A stretch of DNA of 64,000 nucleotides from Candidatus Zixiibacteriota bacterium (GTDB lineage Bacteria; Zixibacteria; MSB-5A5; GN15; FEB-12): positions 654,069 to 718,068 of the forward strand of contig DAOSXA010000001.1 of NCBI GenBank assembly GCA_035380245.1, written 5' to 3'. The notes beneath the pieces are model-generated. The model saw nothing but the letters and a program-made list of their open reading frames with translations, was not told where the DNA came from and ran no database searches. Positions 45,058 through 53,626 of this stretch are shown in pieces; position 1 is the stretch's first letter, and each line of letters starts with the position of its first letter. The position numbers and the translations under genes were made by a program.

Positions 45058-47871
45058 TCAACTTCGGCTGGCGTTCCCGGCAACGACTTTGAGCGCAATT
45101 CTCTTTAGTTCCTGAACACGAAAAGGTTTGATGATATAATCAGCGAAACCGTATTTTTCATGGTCGATCAAACACGTATCGTTGGTATAACCCGAAGCCA
45201 CAACTGCCCGGACATCCGGATCTATTTCCTTTAATTGCTTGATCGTTTCTTCGGCGCCCATACCACCGGGTACGGTTAAATCCAGAATTACAATATCATA
45301 ACACTGCCCTGAAGCCAGTGTTTCCGTATACTGTTCCACCGCTTTCCGACCATCATCGACAAGATCGGTTTTAAATCCCATCCTCGATAAAACCGATCCT
45401 GCGACCTTGCGTACTGCTTCTTCATCATCCATTACCAGTGCACGCCCTGATGCCGTCGAAATACATTCCTCGGATTTGTCCATCGCTTCACTCAGAGCAC
45501 CACCTCTTGAAGCCGGCAGATATATGTTGAATGTTGTACCCTGTCCGACTTGCGATTCGATGTCGATATGACCGTCATGACGCTTGATTATCGAGAACGA
45601 GGTCGCCAGACCAAGACCGTTGCCGGTCTGCTTAGTCGTGAAAAATGGCTCGAATACTCTCTTAAGGTATTCTTTGGGAATACCGGAACCCTGGTCTGAG
45701 ATGGAAATACGAATGTATTGCCCCGGAGCGATATCATCGATCTGCCCGGGCCCGACCTCGATGTTGGCGGCTCTGATCCTGACCACGCCTCCCCCGGGCA
45801 TAGCCTGATCGGCGTTGATAATCAGATTATGGATCACTTGACTGAATTGACCGCGATCCACCTCGACCGGTCTCAGGTCGGCAGCGAAGTCAAATTCACA
45901 TCGTGTGCGAGAGCCGGTCAGGGCAAATCCGGCTGAATCGGCAATTATCTCAGGAATCGCAGCCGTCGTTCGAATCGGCGCTCCCCCCTTCGAGAAGGTC
46001 AGCAACTGATGAGTGAGACTTTGAGCCCGCACCAGGGCAGCTTCGGCATCCCGCAGACGATCGTAAGCTTCATTATTGTCGTCTACGTCGAGCATGGCCA
46101 GGTTGATATTCCCGAGAATGGCCGTCATGATGTTGTTGAAATCATGAGCGATTCCACCGGCGAGCAGGGCCAGCGACTTGAGTTGCTGCATTTCAGCCAG
46201 TTTGAGTTCGGTCTTGCGACGCATCGATAAATCACGGTAAAAGAACGACAACGCCCGTAATGTTCCATCCGGATTCATCACCGGTGATACGGTGATACTT
46301 ACCGGGATGAGTTGTCCTGATTTATGGGGTCGGACCGTTTCATAGTTGGAAACCGGTTCACCCTTTCGACACGATTTTACCCATGCCTTAAACTTCCCCG
46401 TGTCGATTTTGTCCAGACCGGGAAAGGTGTGACCGAGGAGTTCATCGGGTTGAAAACCGAACAACTTCTCCATGGCCGGATTCATGGCAATGAAATTGTC
46501 GTTAAGATCACTGATGGCAATAGCGTCACCACAACCCTGGAACAACGCCCGGTTTGTCTCCTCGCTGGCTCGCAGCGCTTCCTCCGTCGCCATCCGACCG
46601 GTTATATCGTCAATTACGCAAATAGACCGGAAATAATCACCTCCGGCATCCGTCAGACCGGACGAATAAACTACAACGTCGAGTTCATGGCCATCTCGAT
46701 GCACCATCTTGAAGTCGCAGCCCTTGTTAGCTCCTTTGGTCAATACATCCTGAAGCGAAGATTCAGCGCGACGAAGGTAATCGGGATGAACGATCCGAGA
46801 CATCGGCTGTCCAATCAATTCTTCACGATTATATCCGGCTATCTCTTTTACGCGAGTATTGCAGTCGACAATCGTGCCGTCCGGATCAACCAGGGCAATC
46901 ACCGATACGGCACGTTCGAAAATTAAACGGTACTTTTCTTCACTTTGTCGTAGGCACTCCTCCCGCTTGATACGATCGACTGCGCAAGCGATATGCTCGG
47001 CAACATAGCTTAAATACTGCAGGTGATGTTCAGTAAAGGATTCCCCCGGCAAGTAAGTAGACATACCGACCAAACCGATAAAATCCTGCCTGATGAGTAA
47101 TGGGACAGCCATCCAGGAACAAAAAGTCGGCTCCGCCGGGGTGACAATATGCCCCTTCTCCAACAGGTCACGATACGCATCACGATCGACGAGTCTGGGG
47201 GCGGCATCGTTGATCACGAGCCGATCGAGTTCAGCGACACCTGGCTCAAGGCCCTTATCGTGACAGGCAATGCCGCGATCATAACAATATGGAATGGTGA
47301 ATTCACCGGAAGTCTCATCTTGCAGAGCTATATAGAAACTACTCGAATCCATTAGGTGAGACATCTGATGACGGACCGTATCGAAGAAGGAAACGATTCC
47401 GGCGTTGCCGTTGGCAGCGCGACAAATACTAACCAACGTAGCCTGCATGGTTTCGGCATAAGATCGGGAGGTTATTGCTTGAGCCATACAAACCGCCCGA
47501 TCGCGGTCACCCAGCTCGATAGCCGACACCATTGTCTCGATCACGGATTCATCGGATCGAACGAATCTGACGGGAATCTCCCGGATAGCTTCGACTTCCT
47601 GATTAAGAGTTAGTAAAAGACGAAGAGTCTGACCAGATGAATCATCGGCCACGAAATCACGTAATGACCGATCTATAACCTCGGTTCTTTCGTACCCCAG
47701 AACGTGTAACCAGTATTGATTGGCGTCGGTCAGGTTACCGGCGCGATCGACCTCAAAAACCATGACGGGAAGACGGTCAAACGCATCAAAACCTCGTTGA
47801 ATCAGGTCTCTTGCGGATGCTTGCTCCCTGTCCGGACGAAACGGTCCATCGGAATCAGGCGTGCAGTTCAT
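45058..47871 (-). CDS. PAS/GAF hybrid histidine kinase with receiver
   Basis: The protein has 937 residues from ATG 47871, with GGGGAG nine bases upstream; a GTG at 47886 overlaps that site. Order: PAS (FDRLPVMVFEVDRAGNLTDA), GAF (DTVRHQMSHLMDSSSFYIAL, WMAVPLLIRQDFIGLVGMS), two PAS domains (SVIALVDPDGTIVDC; DAIAISDLNDNFIAMNP), phosphoacceptor helix (GGIAHDFNNIMTAIL), ATPase (VIHNLIINADQAMPGGG, SDQGSGIPKEYLKRVFEPFF) and a C-terminal receiver (ALVMDDEEAVR, VILDLTVPGGMG). No transmembrane helix, so it senses inside the cell. No partner regulator is adjacent. Confidence 0.92.
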   Translation of the reverse strand: MNCTPDSDGPFRPDREQASARDLIQRGFDAFDRLPVMVFEVDRAGNLTDANQYWLHVLGYERTEVIDRSLRDFVADDSSGQTLRLLLTLNQEVEAIREIPVRFVRSDESVIETMVSAIELGDRDRAVCMAQAITSRSYAETMQATLVSICRAANGNAGIVSFFDTVRHQMSHLMDSSSFYIALQDETSGEFTIPYCYDRGIACHDKGLEPGVAELDRLVINDAAPRLVDRDAYRDLLEKGHIVTPAEPTFCSWMAVPLLIRQDFIGLVGMSTYLPGESFTEHHLQYLSYVAEHIACAVDRIKREECLRQSEEKYRLIFERAVSVIALVDPDGTIVDCNTRVKEIAGYNREELIGQPMSRIVHPDYLRRAESSLQDVLTKGANKGCDFKMVHRDGHELDVVVYSSGLTDAGGDYFRSICVIDDITGRMATEEALRASEETNRALFQGCGDAIAISDLNDNFIAMNPAMEKLFGFQPDELLGHTFPGLDKIDTGKFKAWVKSCRKGEPVSNYETVRPHKSGQLIPVSITVSPVMNPDGTLRALSFFYRDLSMRRKTELKLAEMQQLKSLALLAGGIAHDFNNIMTAILGNINLAMLDVDDNNEAYDRLRDAEAALVRAQSLTHQLLTFSKGGAPIRTTAAIPEIIADSAGFALTGSRTRCEFDFAADLRPVEVDRGQFSQVIHNLIINADQAMPGGGVVRIRAANIEVGPGQIDDIAPGQYIRISISDQGSGIPKEYLKRVFEPFFTTKQTGNGLGLATSFSIIKRHDGHIDIESQVGQGTTFNIYLPASRGGALSEAMDKSEECISTASGRALVMDDEEAVRKVAGSVLSRMGFKTDLVDDGRKAVEQYTETLASGQCYDIVILDLTVPGGMGAEETIKQLKEIDPDVRAVVASGYTNDTCLIDHEKYGFADYIIKPFRVQELKRIALKVVAGNASRS

Positions 47872-48162
47872 GATGTAGCTCCCCACTTAAATGATAGGCT
47901 TCTTCCTAAGAAGAAAACCGTCTAAAAACGTACCATACCCTCAGCGAAATCATAATGGTGTCGCTTGAATCTTAGACAACCAGCGTAGCCGTGTCCATCA
48001 GAGAAGCAGTACAGTCATAGCAACAACCTGGTCAATATCGAGACACAACCAAAGCCGTCTAACCGGCTTCCTCGAAATTGGTGTCATTGGCCACATGCCT
48101 GTACCGTTATAATAATTTTACTTCCTGGAAAGCAGGTTAGCAATACAAAACATCACGATCAT
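47872..48162. other. spacer between kinase and dockerin genes
   Basis: No gene. It must hold the kinase promoter (minus strand), but no clear -35/-10 pair stands out. Confidence 0.4.
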
Positions 48163-48194
48163 AAAAAAACCCGTCGGCCGAAGCCGACGGGTTT
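48163..48194 (-). terminator. terminator of the dockerin-protein gene
   Basis: ACCCGTCGGC-TTCG-GCCGACGGGT with seven T following on the minus strand: a textbook intrinsic terminator. Confidence 0.9.
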
Positions 48195-48220
48195 CAAGGT
48201 GCTTATTGTAACTCAGTTCA

Positions 48221-51200
48221 TTACGGATGCTGAAGCGCCGGGCCGCCCTGGAATGCCCAGGAAACCCAGTGGACCAGGTCGGAAATATCCGCCGGACCAC
48301 CGCTGCCGTTTACATCAGCCAATTCCTGGTACTGCGGTGCAGCGCCGCCGTTGAACATGTAGTCGACCAGCAGGATGAGGTCAGTGATATCAACACTGCC
48401 GTCGATGTTCAAGTCACCGGAAATGTGACCACAGTACTGGATGACATCGCTAACCGAGAAAGAACCACTGCTGTAGTAATCACCGGTAACGGTATAGGTT
48501 TCCTCGGTGCAATCCCAAACCAGGCCACCACCGGAGTAGTAGTAGGAGAAGGCTGCCAGATCAAAGCCGAGGCGCAACACGTCACCGTTGAAGCCCGGAT
48601 AGACACCGACTTCGTATTCGGTCGGGACGATCGAGCCGTTGATAACACAGGTGGTCGGATCGATATCGGCAACACCGTAGGAGGCATCGAACTCATCGGA
48701 AATATAGATATATCCCGTTTGCGGTTCGACAGCATTCTCCATGAAGACGTTGCAGATAGCCGGGGAGCAGGAAACTGTATCCAGTTCCGACTGACCGATT
48801 TCCAAAGTAACCGGAACAGTGCTAACTGTCGTACCCTTGACGCCGTCGTGCGTGAATACCAGGTCGGCCGTGTAGATGCCCTCATCGAGCTCAGCGGCAT
48901 CGTAGCTGACCGTGATAGGAGTGGAGCCGTTGGCCGGAATAGTGCCTACTTCAGGAGAAGCACTCAGCCAGAGCACCGGTCCAGGCGGGCAGTCAACGTT
49001 CAACCAGTAGTCGTTAGTGGTGCCGCACGGATAACCCTCGTAAACACTGGCGCTTACGAAGACATAGTAGATACCGGGGCCGGCTTCGCGGGAAACGGCC
49101 ACGACATCGTCGGCACTACCACTTGAATACGGATCAAGAGCAGAAGCCAGGGAGCAGTCGGCAGTGTCTACGAAACCAACGATGAACGGGTAGTTCGCGC
49201 TGGCGTTAAGAGTCACTGTCACGGTGCTGTAAAGGGTCAGCAGATACCAGTCGGTGTCACGGGTGCTGCCGTCAGCCCAAACGGTACCGCAGATGGTCGT
49301 GCCGCATTCGATCGGCTCGAACGCCGGGGTATCCATGTTGCAGCCGCCGTTGGTGTCGTCGCCGCAAGCTTCAGCTTCGGTGCCGGCGCCTTCGGGACAC
49401 GCAAACGGATCCGGTTCCTCGTATTCGTAAATATCGAGGACGTAATCACCATAATCGCCACCGTAACCATCAATGATGATGTAATAGGTATTACCTGCCG
49501 TGAGCGCCAGATTCTCGAGTATCGAGCGATAGGTGCTACCGGAGCAGCCGTCATCGTCACAGGCAAACGGATCATCCTGAGTTACGGCGTTTTCATAAAG
49601 GAACAACTTCGTGTCGTAACCGGAGGCACAGAGGTCGATCGTGACGACGATGTCGGTAGCCGGTGTGTACTCGTAGACGACATCAGGAGATGTCGAGGAG
49701 TACGGGCAAACCTCTTCATAGTCATCGGTGTAACCTTCAGTGCTGCCTTCATCGTAGAACGGAATGCTGCCGATCACATAGGCGGTGGAGATATCATCGC
49801 CACCCTGCTGCGTCATCGGAATGTTTTCCGGACCTTCGAATTCCGGTTTCGGCTTACCCTGGGTGTCGAGATCGGTGTAAGGCAACGTTCCGCGACCCTT
49901 GGAGCCGTACAGATAAGAAATTGAGTAGTTAATATCGAAGTTACCAACCGCCATCAACGTCAGGTCAGTGTTACCGGTCGAGCCGGGAGCCTGGAGACCG
50001 AAGTCGATTGAAGTCGGATTGGTCGAGAATGTCGAAGGAGCACCCGCCACCACGGTGATGGTGTACGGACCTTCAGCGTCGTAGTCGGGATCGAGCAAAA
50101 CCGGGTAGTAGTAGGTGCCGGCTTCGAGGCTCTCCCAAACGATCGTGATATTGCCGTCACCGCAGTCGTCGGTATTATAAGTACCGGCAGTGGTGAAGTC
50201 GGCACACGGGCAACCGATGGCCAGGTTCAGCCAAACGTTGCCGAAGGCCGGCGAAGTGCCGCAGTAATCCAGCGTCACGTCGGCCATGGTTTCGATCGTG
50301 AAGGCTTCCCAGACATGACCACCCTCGAACGAAGCACACTGGTTGGTAGCACAGGTGTTGTCGCCGTAGAAGGTGACCGGTACACCGTCCGCAAGAACGA
50401 CCGGAGTGACATCTTCACAGTTGTCGTTCTCCGGAGCTTCACACGGGGTGCAATACACGGTGAGAATACCGTCACCGGTGTTGGTGCTGTAGCCGCCGAC
50501 TTCAATGATGAAGTTGTCGCCTACCGCGCAAGGAATACCGGTAATCTCAGACTGCAGACTGCAGGCATCGTCATTGCAGCCAACCTGAGTGCCGGTTAAT
50601 GGATCGAAGCCTTCATAGACGGCCAGCTTAGTGTCGTAGCTGGAACCGCACAGACTGACAGTCACCTGACCATCGCAGGTGGCCGTATAGCAGAACCACT
50701 TATTCGGTGCCGTCTGGCAGGACAGCGGACCGTCCGGAGTAGCATCGGTAGTGGTGAAAGGCAGCGAGTCCACATCGCCGATCGATTCACAGTACTCCCA
50801 GGAATCGTTGCTCTCCACGATGACCGCTTCTTCGATCGTCAGGGTGAACTCATCGATACAGTCAGGAGACGGATAGGTATCCAGCATGAGATAGTAGATA
50901 CCCGGTGACAGTGTCTGGTTGTAGATTCCCTTGTCACTGGAAGAACCGGTAACATAAGCGACACATGTCTCGACATCACCGCAGGCATCGGCAATCATCA
51001 TGCCGGTCCAGGTCGTGGAGGTAGTCATCAGGAAGTTGAAGGCCATCTCCGTGCCGACGTCGAGCATGTAAATAATATCCTCACCACCGTCGTAGTAACC
51101 GAGACAGGTGTTCTCGTAGTCGTTCACACGACCGCAGGTGAAGTTAACATCGACATACTGTGAACCGTCACCACCGGTCATGTCGTCCGGCAGCTTGACT

Positions 51201-53029
51201 GAAATCGGGTCTTCACAGTTGTCACCCGCACCGCCTTCCGGCATTACATCAAAGGTAACGTCGAATTCATCGATGCAGTCGGGGGTCGGCCAGGTGTCGA
51301 CCATCAGGTAATAAGTGCCGGCCGTCAGCACCAGGCCGGTAATCGACTTCGGATCACCGCTGGAACCGGTAATGTAGTCGATGCAGGGATCGACATCACC
51401 ACAGGCATCGGCAACCAACATGCCGCTATAGGTAGTCCCCTTCGGGTCAAGCGTGATCTTCAGGTTGGCATCATCGGTAAGGGTGAACTCAAGAATCCAG
51501 TCCTCGCCACCATCGTAGTAGCCGAGGCAGGAGTTCTCATAGACGTTCTCCATACCGCAGGTGGTCATACCCGAGATAGTTGTCGGCAGATCAGCCAGAC
51601 CGAAGCTGAGGGTGTAAGGATCTTCGCAGCTCGCACCCGGAGGAAGCGGTTCGGCTTCGCTCAACGTGATGCTGAACTGGAAGTCCATGCCGGTCTTATT
51701 GCCGTCATCGGTATAGACCGGGAACAGGTAAGTCGCGGGACCCGGCAGACGGTTGAAGGTCATGTTCGGGTTCTCGTAACCATCGCCGCAGTCGACAAAC
51801 TCATAGTCGTCGGCAATGATATAAGCTTCGCAGTCGAGCGGAAGAGCTTCTTCATAAACTACAACGCCAACCGTGTAGATATCACCCACGGTGCCGCAGT
51901 AGTCGATGTGGACTTCGTTCTCGCCATACGGAGCATCAAAACGATACCAGATCGCTTCCCAATCCAGAACGCCTTCGCAGTCGATCGTGGCGGCTGCAGT
52001 GGAACCGGTAACGGTTGCCGGCGGCTCGATCGTGATAGCGCCTTCCGGCTCGTCGTTTTCCGGAACGGTCGGACATGGATTGTCGGTGCAGTTAAGACCG
52101 GCGCTCCAATGGCCGCTAAGTTCGCCACAGGCGGCTTCGGTCAGATCCTCACAGGTGAGGAAATCGGTACCGTAGCAGCAACGACCGACCGGCGGAGCGG
52201 CGTCGTTGATCGAAACAGCGTCAATGCTGAACTGAGCGCCGTCGTATCCGGTATATACAAAAGCGAACTGAGCCGCCGTCGCGGTGTTGTACGAGGTAAG
52301 ATCTATCTGCTGCTCGTACCAGGTCCAGTTAGTGAACTCCCCAACCTGGTTATTATCCCACAGGAAGTCCCAGTTGGAACCGCCATCGGTGGAGATGTAA
52401 ACGGTGAGAGAGCAGTTCGCATAAGGATCGACAGACCAGTAATAGCTGCCGTTCCACCAGAAATCGAGATACCAGGTGACACCATCGGTGGTCAGATCGA
52501 CAGCCGGGGTGATCAGCCATTCATCCTGATTGCCGGTGTAGTCTTCGTCATAATAGCACGTGGCATAGTAAGTGCCTTCGTACGGTGACGAGGTCGACAC
52601 TTCCCAGGTGAAAGCATTGTTGACAACGGTCGTCCAGGTGGTCGGCGGTACCAAGCCGTCTTCAAAACCTTCATAGAGAAGATCCACCCGAGTCAACGGA
52701 TCGTAAGTCATGCCGGGAGAGCTTTGCACCGGGCTGACACGATCACTCAAACCATAACGATGAGCCTTAGTGAGGAGGAGCATCTCCGCTTCCTTAGCAG
52801 CGATTTCCTCAGCAGGCGGATTGAAAGGATCATCAATACCCTGGTTGTCTTCGCCGGGTTCCGTATGAACCGGCGCAAGTTGCTCCTTGAGAGCCCAGTT
52901 GGCGCCGTCATCGGCCATTCCGACCGGTTGTACGCTGGTGGTGCCAATATCGCCTACTACGGCAATACACAAACCACCGAACATCGCCAAGGCGACAAGG
53001 ATTTTGATCGTCGTTCTGAGATTTGCCAT
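48221..53029 (-). CDS. large secreted multi-domain protein with dockerin-like C-terminus
   Basis: The protein has 1602 residues with a signal peptide (MANLRTTIKILVALAMFGGL...). Residues about 110-270 form a beta-sandwich of the choice-of-anchor-J type (YEGFEDGLVPPTTWTTV, WLITPAVDL). A Cys-rich segment follows (CCYGTDFLTCEDLTEAACG), then several pre-peptidase-C-like beta domains with DEFDVTF / GTYYLMVDTWP and paired Cys, and an Ig-like part (FSTNPTSIDFGLQAPGST). The last 70 residues are two dockerin-like repeats (GDLNIDGSVDITDLILLVDY; ADVNGSGGPADISDLV). Very acidic and rich in disulfides, so extracellular. GGGAGG precedes the ATG. Confidence 0.88.
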   Translation of the reverse strand: MANLRTTIKILVALAMFGGLCIAVVGDIGTTSVQPVGMADDGANWALKEQLAPVHTEPGEDNQGIDDPFNPPAEEIAAKEAEMLLLTKAHRYGLSDRVSPVQSSPGMTYDPLTRVDLLYEGFEDGLVPPTTWTTVVNNAFTWEVSTSSPYEGTYYATCYYDEDYTGNQDEWLITPAVDLTTDGVTWYLDFWWNGSYYWSVDPYANCSLTVYISTDGGSNWDFLWDNNQVGEFTNWTWYEQQIDLTSYNTATAAQFAFVYTGYDGAQFSIDAVSINDAAPPVGRCCYGTDFLTCEDLTEAACGELSGHWSAGLNCTDNPCPTVPENDEPEGAITIEPPATVTGSTAAATIDCEGVLDWEAIWYRFDAPYGENEVHIDYCGTVGDIYTVGVVVYEEALPLDCEAYIIADDYEFVDCGDGYENPNMTFNRLPGPATYLFPVYTDDGNKTGMDFQFSITLSEAEPLPPGASCEDPYTLSFGLADLPTTISGMTTCGMENVYENSCLGYYDGGEDWILEFTLTDDANLKITLDPKGTTYSGMLVADACGDVDPCIDYITGSSGDPKSITGLVLTAGTYYLMVDTWPTPDCIDEFDVTFDVMPEGGAGDNCEDPISVKLPDDMTGGDGSQYVDVNFTCGRVNDYENTCLGYYDGGEDIIYMLDVGTEMAFNFLMTTSTTWTGMMIADACGDVETCVAYVTGSSSDKGIYNQTLSPGIYYLMLDTYPSPDCIDEFTLTIEEAVIVESNDSWEYCESIGDVDSLPFTTTDATPDGPLSCQTAPNKWFCYTATCDGQVTVSLCGSSYDTKLAVYEGFDPLTGTQVGCNDDACSLQSEITGIPCAVGDNFIIEVGGYSTNTGDGILTVYCTPCEAPENDNCEDVTPVVLADGVPVTFYGDNTCATNQCASFEGGHVWEAFTIETMADVTLDYCGTSPAFGNVWLNLAIGCPCADFTTAGTYNTDDCGDGNITIVWESLEAGTYYYPVLLDPDYDAEGPYTITVVAGAPSTFSTNPTSIDFGLQAPGSTGNTDLTLMAVGNFDINYSISYLYGSKGRGTLPYTDLDTQGKPKPEFEGPENIPMTQQGGDDISTAYVIGSIPFYDEGSTEGYTDDYEEVCPYSSTSPDVVYEYTPATDIVVTIDLCASGYDTKLFLYENAVTQDDPFACDDDGCSGSTYRSILENLALTAGNTYYIIIDGYGGDYGDYVLDIYEYEEPDPFACPEGAGTEAEACGDDTNGGCNMDTPAFEPIECGTTICGTVWADGSTRDTDWYLLTLYSTVTVTLNASANYPFIVGFVDTADCSLASALDPYSSGSADDVVAVSREAGPGIYYVFVSASVYEGYPCGTTNDYWLNVDCPPGPVLWLSASPEVGTIPANGSTPITVSYDAAELDEGIYTADLVFTHDGVKGTTVSTVPVTLEIGQSELDTVSCSPAICNVFMENAVEPQTGYIYISDEFDASYGVADIDPTTCVINGSIVPTEYEVGVYPGFNGDVLRLGFDLAAFSYYYSGGGLVWDCTEETYTVTGDYYSSGSFSVSDVIQYCGHISGDLNIDGSVDITDLILLVDYMFNGGAAPQYQELADVNGSGGPADISDLVHWVSWAFQGGPALQHP

Positions 53030-53561
53030 TCAAAACCTCCCTATCGAGGGAACCGAAGGCCATAAAGAAAGGCCATATCCCCCGATGGATTGAAAGTAAG
53101 TTACCCTGCGTGAATAACTATGTTTCTCGCACTGTACATTAAATTACCTCAATGCAAGTCGGAAAGGGATCACCTCATAAGCGTCTCCTTATAAGTTTAA
53201 GGCCAACGGTTGGTTATATGTAAGTACTACAATTTGGATTGTACATGACGTATAGTCGGTTTTCCTCTCTGCCAGCCTAGGTATAATCCGGGGGGGGACC
53301 CCTGATTGTACCTAGACGAGGGCTAGTCTAAAATATCTAAGTTTTCTCCATTTAGTCAAGAGAAAACTGACGTTTCATGCCCTGTTTTATGCCCGTCTGG
53401 CCCAGATTTACAGCCATTTGTGGATTTCCACAAGCCCTTTACTTGGCTCAAACAATTATAAATGACTTCGATGCGGAAAGAGTCACACTCAATCTGTAAA
53501 AACCGTAATAAATTGATCATCCAATACGCATCGATAAACCTGGAATAAAAGTTGTAAAAAC
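53030..53561. other. gene-free region upstream of the dockerin gene
   Basis: No gene. It includes an inverted repeat CTACAAT-TTGG-ATTGTAC near 53227-53244, a run of eight G near 53291, and a TTGTGGA/CCACAA hairpin near 53415. The promoter of the large secreted protein must lie here, but I cannot fix it. Confidence 0.4.
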
Positions 53562-53594
53562 AAAAGGTGCGGTCCCCTCTGGCCGCACCTTTTT
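53562..53594 (-). terminator. terminator of the second hybrid kinase
   Basis: AAAAGGTGCGG / CCGCACCTTTT around a 10-base loop; T-rich on both sides, so probably bidirectional, but only the kinase gene needs it. Confidence 0.8.
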
Positions 53595-53626
53595 ATTATC
53601 AAATCTGTTGTGTACCGTTGCTGTCG

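Noticed and set aside
53287..53298. G-quadruplex or regulatory G-run
   Set aside because: A single run of eight G, without the further runs a quadruplex needs.
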